Shown: positions 7,258 to 14,131 of the stretch, in pieces
Layout of the letters: every line of letters begins with the position of its first letter
Position numbering within the stretch: position 1 is the stretch's first letter
DNA from: Deltaproteobacteria bacterium
GTDB taxonomy: Bacteria; Desulfobacterota_B; Binatia; Bin18
DNA: 16,420 bases
Direction: 5' to 3'
Assembly (NCBI GenBank): GCA_012271025.1
Contig: JAAXHF010000397.1
Span: 1 to 16,420 of the forward strand
Program-made: the position numbers and the translations under genes
Notes under the pieces: model-generated
Told to the model about the DNA's origin: nothing
Seen by the model: the letters and a program-made list of their open reading frames with translations, nothing else
Databases searched by the model: none

Positions 7258-8670
7258 ATGGGTGAAGCAAGCGTTCAGCCGATAACGCGGGCCCGTATCC
7301 CGACTCCCGACGGGGAGTTTCAGCTGTGCGTGTATAAAAACGGGCAGGCCGACAAGGAGCACCTGGCGCTGGTGCTGGGGGAGGTGGCGGATCGTCCCGA
7401 CGTGCTGGTCCGGGTTCACTCCGAGTGCTTCACCGGCGACGTGCTGGGCTCGTTGCGCTGCGACTGCGGCTCCCAGCTGAACCGCTCCATGCAGTGGATC
7501 GCCCAGGAGGGGGCCGGCATCATCGTCTATCTGCGTCAGGAGGGCCGGGGAATCGGCCTGTCCGACAAGCTGCGGGCGTATAATCTCCAGGATCAGGGCT
7601 ATGATACGGTTGACGCCAACCTCCTGCTCGGTCACCAGGCCGACGAGCGCGATTACACCGTGGCGGCGCAGATTCTCAAAGACCTGGCCGTCCCGTCCGT
7701 CCGTTTGCTGACCAACAATCCGTTCAAAATCGAGAGCTTGCAGGAGCATGGGATGCCGGTCAGCGCCCGCGTGCCGCTGCCCGCCCAGGTGACGGCCGAA
7801 AATGCCGACTACCTGCAAACCAAGGTCCAGCGCATGCACCATCTGCTGAGCCTCGACGCGGGTGCCTCGGCCGTGCCGACCCGCGCCAACGGCGCCCCGG
7901 CTGAGCCGCTTCGGTCGCCCGCCCCCTACGACACCCACCGGCGCGCCCTGCTGGCGCGTATGGTTGACCATCGCCAGCGCACCGGGCGTCCCTTCGTCAC
8001 CCTGAGTTACGCGCAGAGCGTGGACGGCTGCATCGCCGCCCGCCCGGGCCAGCCTATGGCCCTCAGCGGACCGCAGTCGCTCGTCCTGACTCACCAGCTG
8101 CGGGCCGACCATGAGGCCATTCTGGTCGGCATCGGAACAGTGCTGGCCGACAACCCGAGCCTGACCGTTCGTCTGGTCACGGGTCGCAACCCCCAACCGA
8201 TCATCGCCGACAGCCGCCTGCGCTTTCCGTCCGACGCCACGCTGCTCCAGCATCCTGACCGGGCGGCCTGGATTGCCAGCAGCCAGCAGGCCGACGGCCA
8301 GCGTCAGGCCGCCCTTGAGGCTGCCGGGGCGCGCATTCTGTGGCTACCGCCAAACGCGCGCGGACAGGTCGATCTGGCCGCATTGCTGGAACGCCTCGGA
8401 CAGCTCGGCATCAACAGCCTGATGGTCGAGGGCGGCACCCGCATCATCACCAGTTTTCTGTCCGAACGGCTGGTCGATTCAGTCGTGTTGACCATCGCCC
8501 CAACCCTGCTGGGCGGGCTGCGGGCGGTGCGTAAACTGCGGCTCCTCGATTCGGTCCATCTGCCGCGTCTGCGCAATGTCCGCTATCACCAGCTCGAAGA
8601 CGACATCATCATGTGGGGCGACCCGGTGTGGGAAGTCCGAGAGGGGCGGGCGGCTCAGGAGCGGCCATGA
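7258..8670 (+). CDS. GTP cyclohydrolase II fused to a RibD-type reductase domain
   Basis: The 470-residue protein has two domains. Residues 1-195 are GTP cyclohydrolase II (RibA): zinc cysteines C57, C68 and C70 in HSECFTGDVLGSLRCDCG, the RQEGRGIGL loop (93-101), and DERDYTVAAQIL around 129-140. This domain opens GTP to 2,5-diamino-6-ribosylamino-pyrimidinone phosphate. A Pro/Ala linker (about 200-225) leads to a dihydrofolate-reductase-like RibD C-terminal domain (245-455), with TLSYAQSVDG, GIGTVLADNPSLTVR and VEGGTRI. It would reduce the ribose to ribityl using NADPH. No deaminase domain and no RibB domain are present. AAGGAGG at 7244-7250, seven bases before ATG, fixes the start. The stop overlaps the next start as ATGA. 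It could feed riboflavin synthesis, but the neighbours suggest a special pathway. Both domain calls are firm; the in vivo product is inferred. Confidence 0.93.
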   Translation: MGEASVQPITRARIPTPDGEFQLCVYKNGQADKEHLALVLGEVADRPDVLVRVHSECFTGDVLGSLRCDCGSQLNRSMQWIAQEGAGIIVYLRQEGRGIGLSDKLRAYNLQDQGYDTVDANLLLGHQADERDYTVAAQILKDLAVPSVRLLTNNPFKIESLQEHGMPVSARVPLPAQVTAENADYLQTKVQRMHHLLSLDAGASAVPTRANGAPAEPLRSPAPYDTHRRALLARMVDHRQRTGRPFVTLSYAQSVDGCIAARPGQPMALSGPQSLVLTHQLRADHEAILVGIGTVLADNPSLTVRLVTGRNPQPIIADSRLRFPSDATLLQHPDRAAWIASSQQADGQRQAALEAAGARILWLPPNARGQVDLAALLERLGQLGINSLMVEGGTRIITSFLSERLVDSVVLTIAPTLLGGLRAVRKLRLLDSVHLPRLRNVRYHQLEDDIIMWGDPVWEVREGRAAQERP

Positions 8671-9719
8671 GGTGCCAGGCCCTGTACTTCACCGCTCCGT
8701 ATCGGCTCACGGTGCGGGAAGAGCCGCTGGCCCTGCCGCTGAGCGGACAAATCCTGGTCCAGACTGTGCTGTCGGCCATTAGCGCCGGCACCGAGCTGTT
8801 GGTCTATCGCGGTCAGGTCCCCAGCGACATGGCGGTCGATGAAACCATTGCCGCGCTGAGCGGCGCCTTCGGCTTTCCGCTGAAGTACGGCTACGCGGCC
8901 GTTGGGCGCGTCATGGCCGTGGGGCCGGACGTCTCCCCGGACTGGGAGGGGCGGCTGGTGTTTGCCTTTCATCCCCACGAGAGCCACTTTGTGACCACGC
9001 CGGCCGAAGTGATGCCGCTGCCGGACGGCATGACGCCAGACCGAGCCGTGTTTCTGCCCAATATGGAAACTGCGGTCAATCTGCTGATGGACGGCCAACC
9101 GCTGATCGGGGAACGGGTGGTGGTGGTCGGTCAGGGCATCGTCGGTCTGCTGACCACCAGCCTGCTGGCCCGGCTGCCGCTCGGCCGGCTGGTCAGCCTC
9201 GATGGCTATGCCGGGCGTCGAGATCGCTCCTTGGGGCTGGGCGCCCAGGCCAGCCTGGATGCCGGGGCGCCCGATGTGCTGGAGCGGCTGGGGCGGGCTC
9301 TCGAAGACGACGCGCCGGCCCAGGGCGCGGATCTGACGTATGAGCTGTCGGGCAATCCGGTCGCGCTGGATCTGGCTATCGCCGCGACCGGCTTTGCCGG
9401 ACGGGTGGTGATCGGCTCGTGGTATGGACACAAGCGGGCGGCCATAGACCTCGGCGGCCGCTTTCACCGCAGCCGGATGCGTCTGATCAGCAGCCAGGTG
9501 AGCAGTCTTGCTCCGGAGCGGACCGGCCGCTGGACCAAAGCGCGCCGTTTGCAGCTGGCCTGGCGGATGCTCGAACAGCGCCCGTCCGGGCCGTGCCTGA
9601 CCGAGCTGATCAGCCACCGTTTTCCGTTTGGGCGTGCGCCCGAGGCCTACGCCCTGCTCGACCAACAGCCGCAGCACGCGCTGCAAGTCGTGCTGAGCTA
9701 CGAGGACTGCAAAGGGTGA
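8667..9719 (+). CDS. Zinc-less MDR-family dehydrogenase (alcohol dehydrogenase-like)
   Basis: This 350-residue medium-chain dehydrogenase/reductase has an N-terminal GroES-like part and a Rossmann domain with VVVVGQGIVGLL (GxGxxG at 155-160). The segment SAISAGTELL (36-45) has Ser where zinc alcohol dehydrogenases have the catalytic Cys, and KYGYAAVG (73-80) lacks the usual G-H-E. The structural-zinc loop is also missing. It is therefore probably a zinc-independent NAD(P)H oxidoreductase. ISAGTE recalls BchC-like enzymes, which oxidise a hydroxyethyl side chain. HPHESH (102-107) could bind a metal. ATG 8667 overlaps the preceding TGA (ATGA), and AGGAG lies at 8657-8661, so translation is coupled. 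Being locked to RibA-like and PTPS-like genes, it probably acts on the side chain of the same compound. The substrate is unknown. Confidence 0.85.
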   Translation: MRCQALYFTAPYRLTVREEPLALPLSGQILVQTVLSAISAGTELLVYRGQVPSDMAVDETIAALSGAFGFPLKYGYAAVGRVMAVGPDVSPDWEGRLVFAFHPHESHFVTTPAEVMPLPDGMTPDRAVFLPNMETAVNLLMDGQPLIGERVVVVGQGIVGLLTTSLLARLPLGRLVSLDGYAGRRDRSLGLGAQASLDAGAPDVLERLGRALEDDAPAQGADLTYELSGNPVALDLAIAATGFAGRVVIGSWYGHKRAAIDLGGRFHRSRMRLISSQVSSLAPERTGRWTKARRLQLAWRMLEQRPSGPCLTELISHRFPFGRAPEAYALLDQQPQHALQVVLSYEDCKG

Positions 9720-9783
9720 ACGTGTCACCAGGTTCGGTTGGAGGACACCTTGACCCTTTGTGAGAAACAGGGAGGACACGCGT

Positions 9784-10179
9784 ATGTATAAGGTTGCCAT
9801 TAAGCGGGATTTCATGGCCCAGCACTTTCTGATCGGAGGCGACTGGGGGGCCGAGAATGAGTGGCACTCACACCATTACCAGGCCGAGGTCCAGCTGGAG
9901 GGCGACAGCCTGGATCAGCACGGCTACCTGGTTGACATCGTTGACATTGAGGCCAATCTGGACGCCCTGGTAGCCTATTTCCGGGACACTACCCTGAATG
10001 AAAAGCCCGAGTTCGAGGGCCTCAATCCCAGCATTGAGCGCTTTGCCCACATCTTCTGCCGGGCGCTGGCCGAACGCTTGCAGGCGCCGACCCTGACGGC
10101 CATTACGGTCATCCTGTGGGAGCACGAGAACGCCTGGGCGTCGTATCGGCAGGAGGTGGCGTGCGGGTCGGGCTCCTGA
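9784..10179 (+). CDS. 6-pyruvoyl-tetrahydropterin synthase/QueD-like protein with changed active site
   Basis: The protein has 131 residues, the usual size of a PTPS/QueD (T-fold) subunit. The zinc ligands are present: H14 in AQHF, and H28 and H30 in WHSHHY. LNEKPEF...NPSIERFA (71-88) and WEHENAWASY (112-121, with the pterin-binding Glu) match the family. The catalytic Cys normally four residues before the HxH is Glu here (E24 in ENEWHSH). The usual DHxxLN is DTTLN, so the relay His is absent too. Cys-to-Glu changes are known in PTPS variants that cleave the dihydroneopterin side chain like an aldolase (PTPS-III), so its reaction may differ from PTPS and QueD. The start is ATG 9784, with GGAGG at 9771-9775 and an 8-base spacer. 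It lies 64 bases after the dehydrogenase and overlaps the next gene by 19 bases. Confidence 0.9.
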   Translation: MYKVAIKRDFMAQHFLIGGDWGAENEWHSHHYQAEVQLEGDSLDQHGYLVDIVDIEANLDALVAYFRDTTLNEKPEFEGLNPSIERFAHIFCRALAERLQAPTLTAITVILWEHENAWASYRQEVACGSGS

Positions 10180-11243
10180 TTTACGGCAGTCTGGATATTC
10201 TGACTGGCGGTTTTCTGTATGATCGCCTGCTGGTCGACTATCTGCGTCGTGAGGGGGACGAGGTCGAGGTCATCAGCCTGCCGTGGCGGACGTATGGGCG
10301 TCACCTGAGCGATAATCTCTCGGCCGCTTTTTTCCAGCGTCTGTGTCGGGCGTCGTGCGATGTGCTGATTCAGGACGAGTTGAACCATCCGTCGGTGTGG
10401 TGGCTCAACCGCCGGCTGAGACGGCGGGTCGGCTACCCGCTGGTCAGCATTGTCCACCTGCTGCGTTCGAGCGAGGCGCGGCCAGCCTGGCAGAATCGTT
10501 TCTACCGCTGGGTGGAACGGCGCTACTTGCAGACCCTCGACGGTCTGATTTTCAACAGCAGAACGACCGGCCGTCAGGTCGAAGCCCTGATCGGACCGGG
10601 CTGTCCGAGTGTGGTGGCCTATCCCGGCTGTGATCATGTTCGGCCCACGCTGAGTCCCGACGCCATCGCCGCTCGGGCCGAGCAGCCCGGCGCGCTGCGG
10701 GTGCTGTTTATCGGCAATCTGATTCCGCGTAAGGGCCTGCACGTGCTGATCGAGGCCCTGGCCGGTCTGCCCCAGGCTGACTGGCGGCTCACGGTGATCG
10801 GCGCGCTGGATATGGATCCGGCCTACGTCCGTCGGGTGCGCCGCCAGATCGACCAAGTCGGTGCTCAGGCTCAGATCAGCCTGCTGGGAGCCCTGCCCCA
10901 CGAACACGTCGTGCCCCACCTGGTCAGTCACCAGGTGTTGGCCGTACCCTCGCTGTACGAGCCGTTCGGGATTGTGTATGTCGAGGCGCTGGGCTTTGGT
11001 CAGCCGGTCATTGCCACCACGGTTGGCGCGGCCCACGAAATCATCAGCCACGGCCGTGAGGGCTTCCTGGTCGCGCCCGGTGACAGTCCGAGTCTGGCCC
11101 GCCACCTCGGTCACCTTCACGTCGACCGCCGGGACTTGGTGCGGATGAGTCTGGCCGCCCGGCAGCGCTACCACAGCTGCCCGACCTGGGACGACAGCGC
11201 GCGCCGCATCCGCCACTTTCTCTCGACTCTGGTTGGGCCATGA
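10161..11243 (+). CDS. Family 4-type glycosyltransferase (GT-B fold)
   Basis: The 360-residue retaining glycosyltransferase of GT4 type has two Rossmann-like halves. The N-terminal half opens MRVGLLIYGSLDILTGGFLYDR, with the glycine-rich acceptor loop (quoted here in parts: IYGS, TGGF). The C-terminal half starts at LFIGNLIPRKGLHVLIEAL (about 180). EPFGIVYVEALGFGQPVIAT (about 266-285) is the nucleotide-sugar E-x7-E motif. A GTG at 10161 is the chosen start: AGGAGG stands at 10151-10156, and the residues before it are unlike the family. It then overlaps the PTPS-like gene by 19 bases, and its stop overlaps the next ATG (ATGA). No membrane helix is seen, so it is cytosolic or membrane-peripheral. 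It probably adds a sugar to the operon's product; donor and acceptor are unknown. Confidence 0.9.
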   Translation: MRVGLLIYGSLDILTGGFLYDRLLVDYLRREGDEVEVISLPWRTYGRHLSDNLSAAFFQRLCRASCDVLIQDELNHPSVWWLNRRLRRRVGYPLVSIVHLLRSSEARPAWQNRFYRWVERRYLQTLDGLIFNSRTTGRQVEALIGPGCPSVVAYPGCDHVRPTLSPDAIAARAEQPGALRVLFIGNLIPRKGLHVLIEALAGLPQADWRLTVIGALDMDPAYVRRVRRQIDQVGAQAQISLLGALPHEHVVPHLVSHQVLAVPSLYEPFGIVYVEALGFGQPVIATTVGAAHEIISHGREGFLVAPGDSPSLARHLGHLHVDRRDLVRMSLAARQRYHSCPTWDDSARRIRHFLSTLVGP

Positions 11244-12232
11244 GCCGTTTCCCGGGCTACTCCTACCCCCACTACCTGGCGGCCAAAAAGAGCCTGGACG
11301 ACCGCTCGCTCAACCGTCAGGTGTGGCGACGTTTTGCCGAGCTGCTGCCCCAGGCCAGCAGGGATCGGCCCCTGCGTCTGCTTGAGGTCGGGGCTGGTAT
11401 CGGCACGATGATCGAGCGAGTCCTGGAAGGGCGGCTGCTGAGCCGGGCGACCTACACCGCCATTGACGTGGACATGGCCAGTATCGGCGAGGCCGCCCGT
11501 CGTCTGCCGGGCTGGGCGGCGCAGCACGGATTGCGTGTCAGCCCAGCGAGGCTACCCGGCTCGTCCTCTCAGGGGCGGCGCTGGTGGTTGCGCGTGCAGC
11601 CCGGCCAGAGAGCCGGACCGGATGCCGTCCGGGATGTGACGGTCGAGTTGGAAGCCGTGGAGCTGTCAGCCTTTGTGCGTCGCGAACAGGGCAGCCGAAC
11701 CTGGGATGTGCTGCTCGCCCATGCCTTTCTGGACCTGGTTGACGTGGCCGTGGTCTTGCCCGAACTGGTGTCCGTGCTGTCGCCCGGCGGGCTGTTGTAC
11801 TCCACCCTGACCTTTGACGGAGCGACGATTTTTCAGCCTCAGATTGAGCCCCGGCTCGACACTCAGATCGAGGCCCTCTATCACCGGAGCATGGATCAGC
11901 GGCACGTCGCCGGGGCTCGGTCTGGGGGCAGTCGGGCCGGGCGGCAGCTGTTCGGCCATATGCACAGCGCCGGGCTTGAGGTGACAGCGGCCGGTAGCTC
12001 CGACTGGGTGGTGTTTGCCGGGCCGGACGGCTATCCGGCCGACGAGGCGTATTTTCTGGGCTGTATTCTTGACACGCTTGAGACTGCCCTGAGCGGCCAT
12101 CCCGAGCTTGATCCTCGGCGCTTTGCCGACTGGCTGGCCCGGCGCCGGGCGCAGCTTGAGGACGGCTCCCTGGTGTATATCGCCCACCAGCTCGATCTGC
12201 TGGGCCGCCTGCCCAAAAAACCCCCTGCCTGA
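11240..12232 (+). CDS. SAM-dependent methyltransferase, class I
   Basis: The protein has 330 residues. LLEVGAGIGTM (47-57) is the SAM-binding motif I and YTAIDVD (72-78) carries the acidic ribose-binding residue. DVLLAHAFLDLVDV and LSPGGLLYSTLTFDG fit motifs around strands 4 and 5 of the Rossmann fold. A long C-terminal half (about 200-330) is less familiar and may bind the acceptor. An insert rich in Ser, Gly and Arg around 105-125 separates the early motifs from strand 4. ATG 11240 overlaps the glycosyltransferase stop as ATGA, so it is the last coupled gene of the operon. Its stop codon sits in the loop of the terminator hairpin. The likely role is methylation of the operon's product or its sugar; the substrate is not known. 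Confidence 0.86.
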   Translation: MSRFPGYSYPHYLAAKKSLDDRSLNRQVWRRFAELLPQASRDRPLRLLEVGAGIGTMIERVLEGRLLSRATYTAIDVDMASIGEAARRLPGWAAQHGLRVSPARLPGSSSQGRRWWLRVQPGQRAGPDAVRDVTVELEAVELSAFVRREQGSRTWDVLLAHAFLDLVDVAVVLPELVSVLSPGGLLYSTLTFDGATIFQPQIEPRLDTQIEALYHRSMDQRHVAGARSGGSRAGRQLFGHMHSAGLEVTAAGSSDWVVFAGPDGYPADEAYFLGCILDTLETALSGHPELDPRRFADWLARRRAQLEDGSLVYIAHQLDLLGRLPKKPPA

Positions 12233-12246
12233 GCAGAGGGTTTTTC
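12215..12246. terminator. Bidirectional intrinsic terminator of the accessory operon and the thi/tRNA-Thr unit
   Basis: AAAAACCCCCTGC (12216-12228) pairs with GCAGAGGGTTTTT (12233-12245) around a CTGA loop, with one mismatch. The hairpin is followed by Ts on the plus strand; on the minus strand it is followed by Ts from the left-hand As. It can therefore stop transcription from both sides. The methyltransferase stop TGA (12230-12232) lies in the loop, and the tRNA 3' end is 4 bases away. Confidence 0.85.
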
Positions 12247-12249
12247 GAG

Positions 12250-12322
12250 AGCCACCCATCGGAGTCGAACCGACGACCTGCTAATTACGAATCAGCTGCT
12301 CTACCAACTGAGCTAGGGTGGC
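12250..12322 (-). tRNA. tRNA-Thr, anticodon CGU
   Basis: On the minus strand a full cloverleaf can be folded. The acceptor is GCCACCC/GGGTGGC and the D-arm is GCTC-AGTTGGTA-GAGC. The anticodon stem is GCTGA/TTAGC with loop TTCGTAA (anticodon CGT, reads ACG). The variable loop is AGGTC, and the T-arm GTCGG/CCGAT has loop TTCGACT. The length is 73 with the discriminator base. CCA is not encoded. The discriminator is U, where the E. coli tRNA-Thr has A. It lies 51 bases after thiE on the same strand and may be part of that transcript. Confidence 0.95.
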
Positions 12323-12373
12323 AGAATGGACAGGCGCGTCGATGAAGAGGGATAAATGACCGCCGACACAATG

Positions 12374-13003
12374 TCAATCGGCCTTGTCCGGCGGGCCGAG
12401 TCGGGCCAGCAGCTCGTGTGCCGCCCGCCTCGGCTCGGCCGCAGCGCTGAGCGCCGAGATGAGGGCGACGCCGTGGGCGCCCGCGCTACGCACGGCCGCG
12501 ATCCGGTCGGCGTGTATGCCGCCGATGGCGAAGACCGGAGCCGGGCTGTGGCGGACCGCCTGGCGCAGACGCGCCAAGCCCTGGGGCTGGCCGTAGTCGG
12601 CTTTGGAGGGAGTGAAATACACCGGTCCGAAGACCACAAAATCGGCTCCCTGGGCGGCCGTGATTTCGTCCGGCGAATGGGTCGAGACACCGATCAGTCT
12701 GTCTGGGCCGAGGAGCTGACGGGCCGTGCTGACCGGAAGAGAGGTCTGTCCCAGGTGGACCCCGTCAGCACCAACCGCCAGGGCCACATCGAGACGGTCG
12801 TTAATCAGCAGCCGGGCCGCATAACGATCGGTGAGGTCGCGTAGCCGGCCGGCCAGCCGGTACAGCTCTCCGCCCTCCAGGTCTTTCTCGCGTAGCTGAA
12901 CGGCGCGGACGCCGCCGTCGAGGGCGGCGTGGACGACCTCGGACAGAGGCCGACCGGCCGTCTGGCGGCGGTCGGTGACAAAGTACAGGCGGAAGTCAAT
13001 CAA
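12374..13003 (-). CDS. thiE: Thiamine-phosphate synthase
   Basis: The 209-residue TIM-barrel enzyme joins hydroxymethylpyrimidine diphosphate with thiazole phosphate (carboxylate) to give thiamine phosphate. Family motifs are in order: LYFVTDR (6-12), VQLREK (35-40), INDR (67-70), DGVHLGQ (80-86), GPVYFTPSK (126-134) and AIGGI (159-163). Length is normal. The start is a TTG at 13001-13003, one base past the thiG stop (TAA at 13005-13007). No ATG fits, and no Shine-Dalgarno site stands close by, so translation probably depends on ribosomes finishing thiG. It is the last protein gene of the thiSGE unit; tRNA-Thr follows. Confidence 0.95.
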   Translation of the reverse strand: MIDFRLYFVTDRRQTAGRPLSEVVHAALDGGVRAVQLREKDLEGGELYRLAGRLRDLTDRYAARLLINDRLDVALAVGADGVHLGQTSLPVSTARQLLGPDRLIGVSTHSPDEITAAQGADFVVFGPVYFTPSKADYGQPQGLARLRQAVRHSPAPVFAIGGIHADRIAAVRSAGAHGVALISALSAAAEPRRAAHELLARLGPPDKAD

Positions 13004-13004
13004 T

Positions 13005-13778
13005 TTATTCGAGGAGACCCTGGAGGGGGCTTGAGGCCGTGGCGTACAGCTTCCTGGGCATACGCCCGGCCAGGAAGGCTTTGCGCCCGGCCTGGATGCC
13101 CAGCTTCATGGCCTCGGCCATCAGGATGGGGTCGTCGGCCGCAGCAATCGCCGTGTTCATCAGGACCGCGTCACAGCCCATTTCCAGGGCCACCGCCGCA
13201 TCCGAGGCGGTGCCCACCCCGGCGTCGACAATCACCGGCACGCTGCTGTGTTCGCGGATGATCTGGATGTTGTAGGGATTGCGAATGCCCAGCCCCGAGC
13301 CGATCGGGGCGGCCAGCGGCATGACCGCAGCGCAGCCCATGTCTTCGAGTTTTTTGCACGAGATCGGGTCATCGTGAATATACGGCAGGACGACAAAGCC
13401 CTCCTTGACCAGCACCTGGGCTGCCTCCAGGGTGGCCGGAATATCGGGGAAGAGGGTCTTGTCGTCGCCGATGACCTCCAGCTTGACCAGATTGCCGACC
13501 CCGGCCTCGCGGGCCAGACGGCAGGTCCGGATCGCGTCGTCCGCAGTATAGCAGCCGGCGGTGTTGGGCAGAATGGTGTAGGTGCCGGGATCAATGTAGT
13601 CGAGCAGATTCTCCTTGTTCGGGTCGGTGATGTTCACCCGCCGTACCGCAACGGTCACGATCTCGGCCCCCGAGGCTTCGATCGCCCGTTTGGTCTCGGC
13701 AAAATCCTTATACTTGCCCGTCCCGACGATGAGGCGCGACTGGTACTCTTTGCCAGCAAGAATGAATGGGTCATGCAT
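13005..13778 (-). CDS. thiG: Thiazole synthase
   Basis: This 257-residue TIM-barrel enzyme builds the thiazole ring of thiamine from deoxyxylulose 5-phosphate, dehydroglycine and the thiocarboxylate of ThiS. The Schiff-base lysine is K99 in [23 protein letters not shown] (14-26), VRRVNI (45-50), [11 protein letters not shown] (72-82), [11 protein letters not shown] and MNTAIA are typical. ATG at 13776-13778 ([12 protein letters not shown]) is chosen since other ThiG proteins begin just before this stretch; the in-frame extension to 13874 would overlap thiS. Thirty-one bases separate it from thiS. The dehydroglycine-forming enzyme (ThiO or ThiH) and ThiF are not in the window. Confidence 0.96.
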   Translation of the reverse strand: MHDPFILAGKEYQSRLIVGTGKYKDFAETKRAIEASGAEIVTVAVRRVNITDPNKENLLDYIDPGTYTILPNTAGCYTADDAIRTCRLAREAGVGNLVKLEVIGDDKTLFPDIPATLEAAQVLVKEGFVVLPYIHDDPISCKKLEDMGCAAVMPLAAPIGSGLGIRNPYNIQIIREHSSVPVIVDAGVGTASDAAVALEMGCDAVLMNTAIAAADDPILMAEAMKLGIQAGRKAFLAGRMPRKLYATASSPLQGLLE

Positions 13779-13809
13779 GGTCCATCTACCCCGTTGTGTG
13801 TGTCCGCGC

Positions 13810-14010
13810 TTATCCCCCGCCCACAAAGTTGACGACCTCAACCACATCGCCGGCCTGAAGGCGCTGCCGGCCATAGTCGGTGCGGGGGATGATGTCTCGA
13901 TTCACCTCGGCGGCAATGCGCTTATGGGTGAGACCCAGATCGTTGACCAAGTCCGCCAGCGTCCAGCCGTCCTGACACTCGCGCTCTTCGCCGTTAAGGA
14001 CGATCCTCAT
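13810..14010 (-). CDS. thiS: Sulfur-carrier protein ThiS
   Basis: This 66-residue beta-grasp protein reads [18 protein letters not shown] at the start and ends EVVNFVGGG. The C-terminal glycines are adenylated and converted to a thiocarboxylate that gives sulfur to Thi[19 protein letters not shown] fits the central helix and strand. ATG 14008-14010 gives the normal family length; GTGAGG lies 5 bases upstream on this strand. It is the first gene of the thiSGE unit and diverges from purH across 121 bp. No intact TPP riboswitch was found in that gap. Confidence 0.93.
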   Translation of the reverse strand: MRIVLNGEERECQDGWTLADLVNDLGLTHKRIAAEVNRDIIPRTDYGRQRLQAGDVVEVVNFVGGG

Positions 14011-14131
14011 AACCGCCTCACCATATGCCTTCGCCTGGAGATTGACAAGCCATACGGGCCGTCCCTGGACAAGCTGCGGGGCTTTTGTTATTCCCCTCGC
14101 ACATGCGCAGCCAGACAACACGGAGAAGCCT

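Noticed and set aside
14011..14131. TPP riboswitch before thiS (minus strand); a CCAGGCGAAGG piece and a GGGG/CCCC hairpin are present
   Set aside because: The CTGAGA and CTGAT-type core elements are missing, so only a chance likeness to the 3' end of the motif remains.
14042..14131. Upstream TTG start for purH
   Set aside because: The 30 extra residues do not look like PurH, and a ribosome site stands before ATG 14132.
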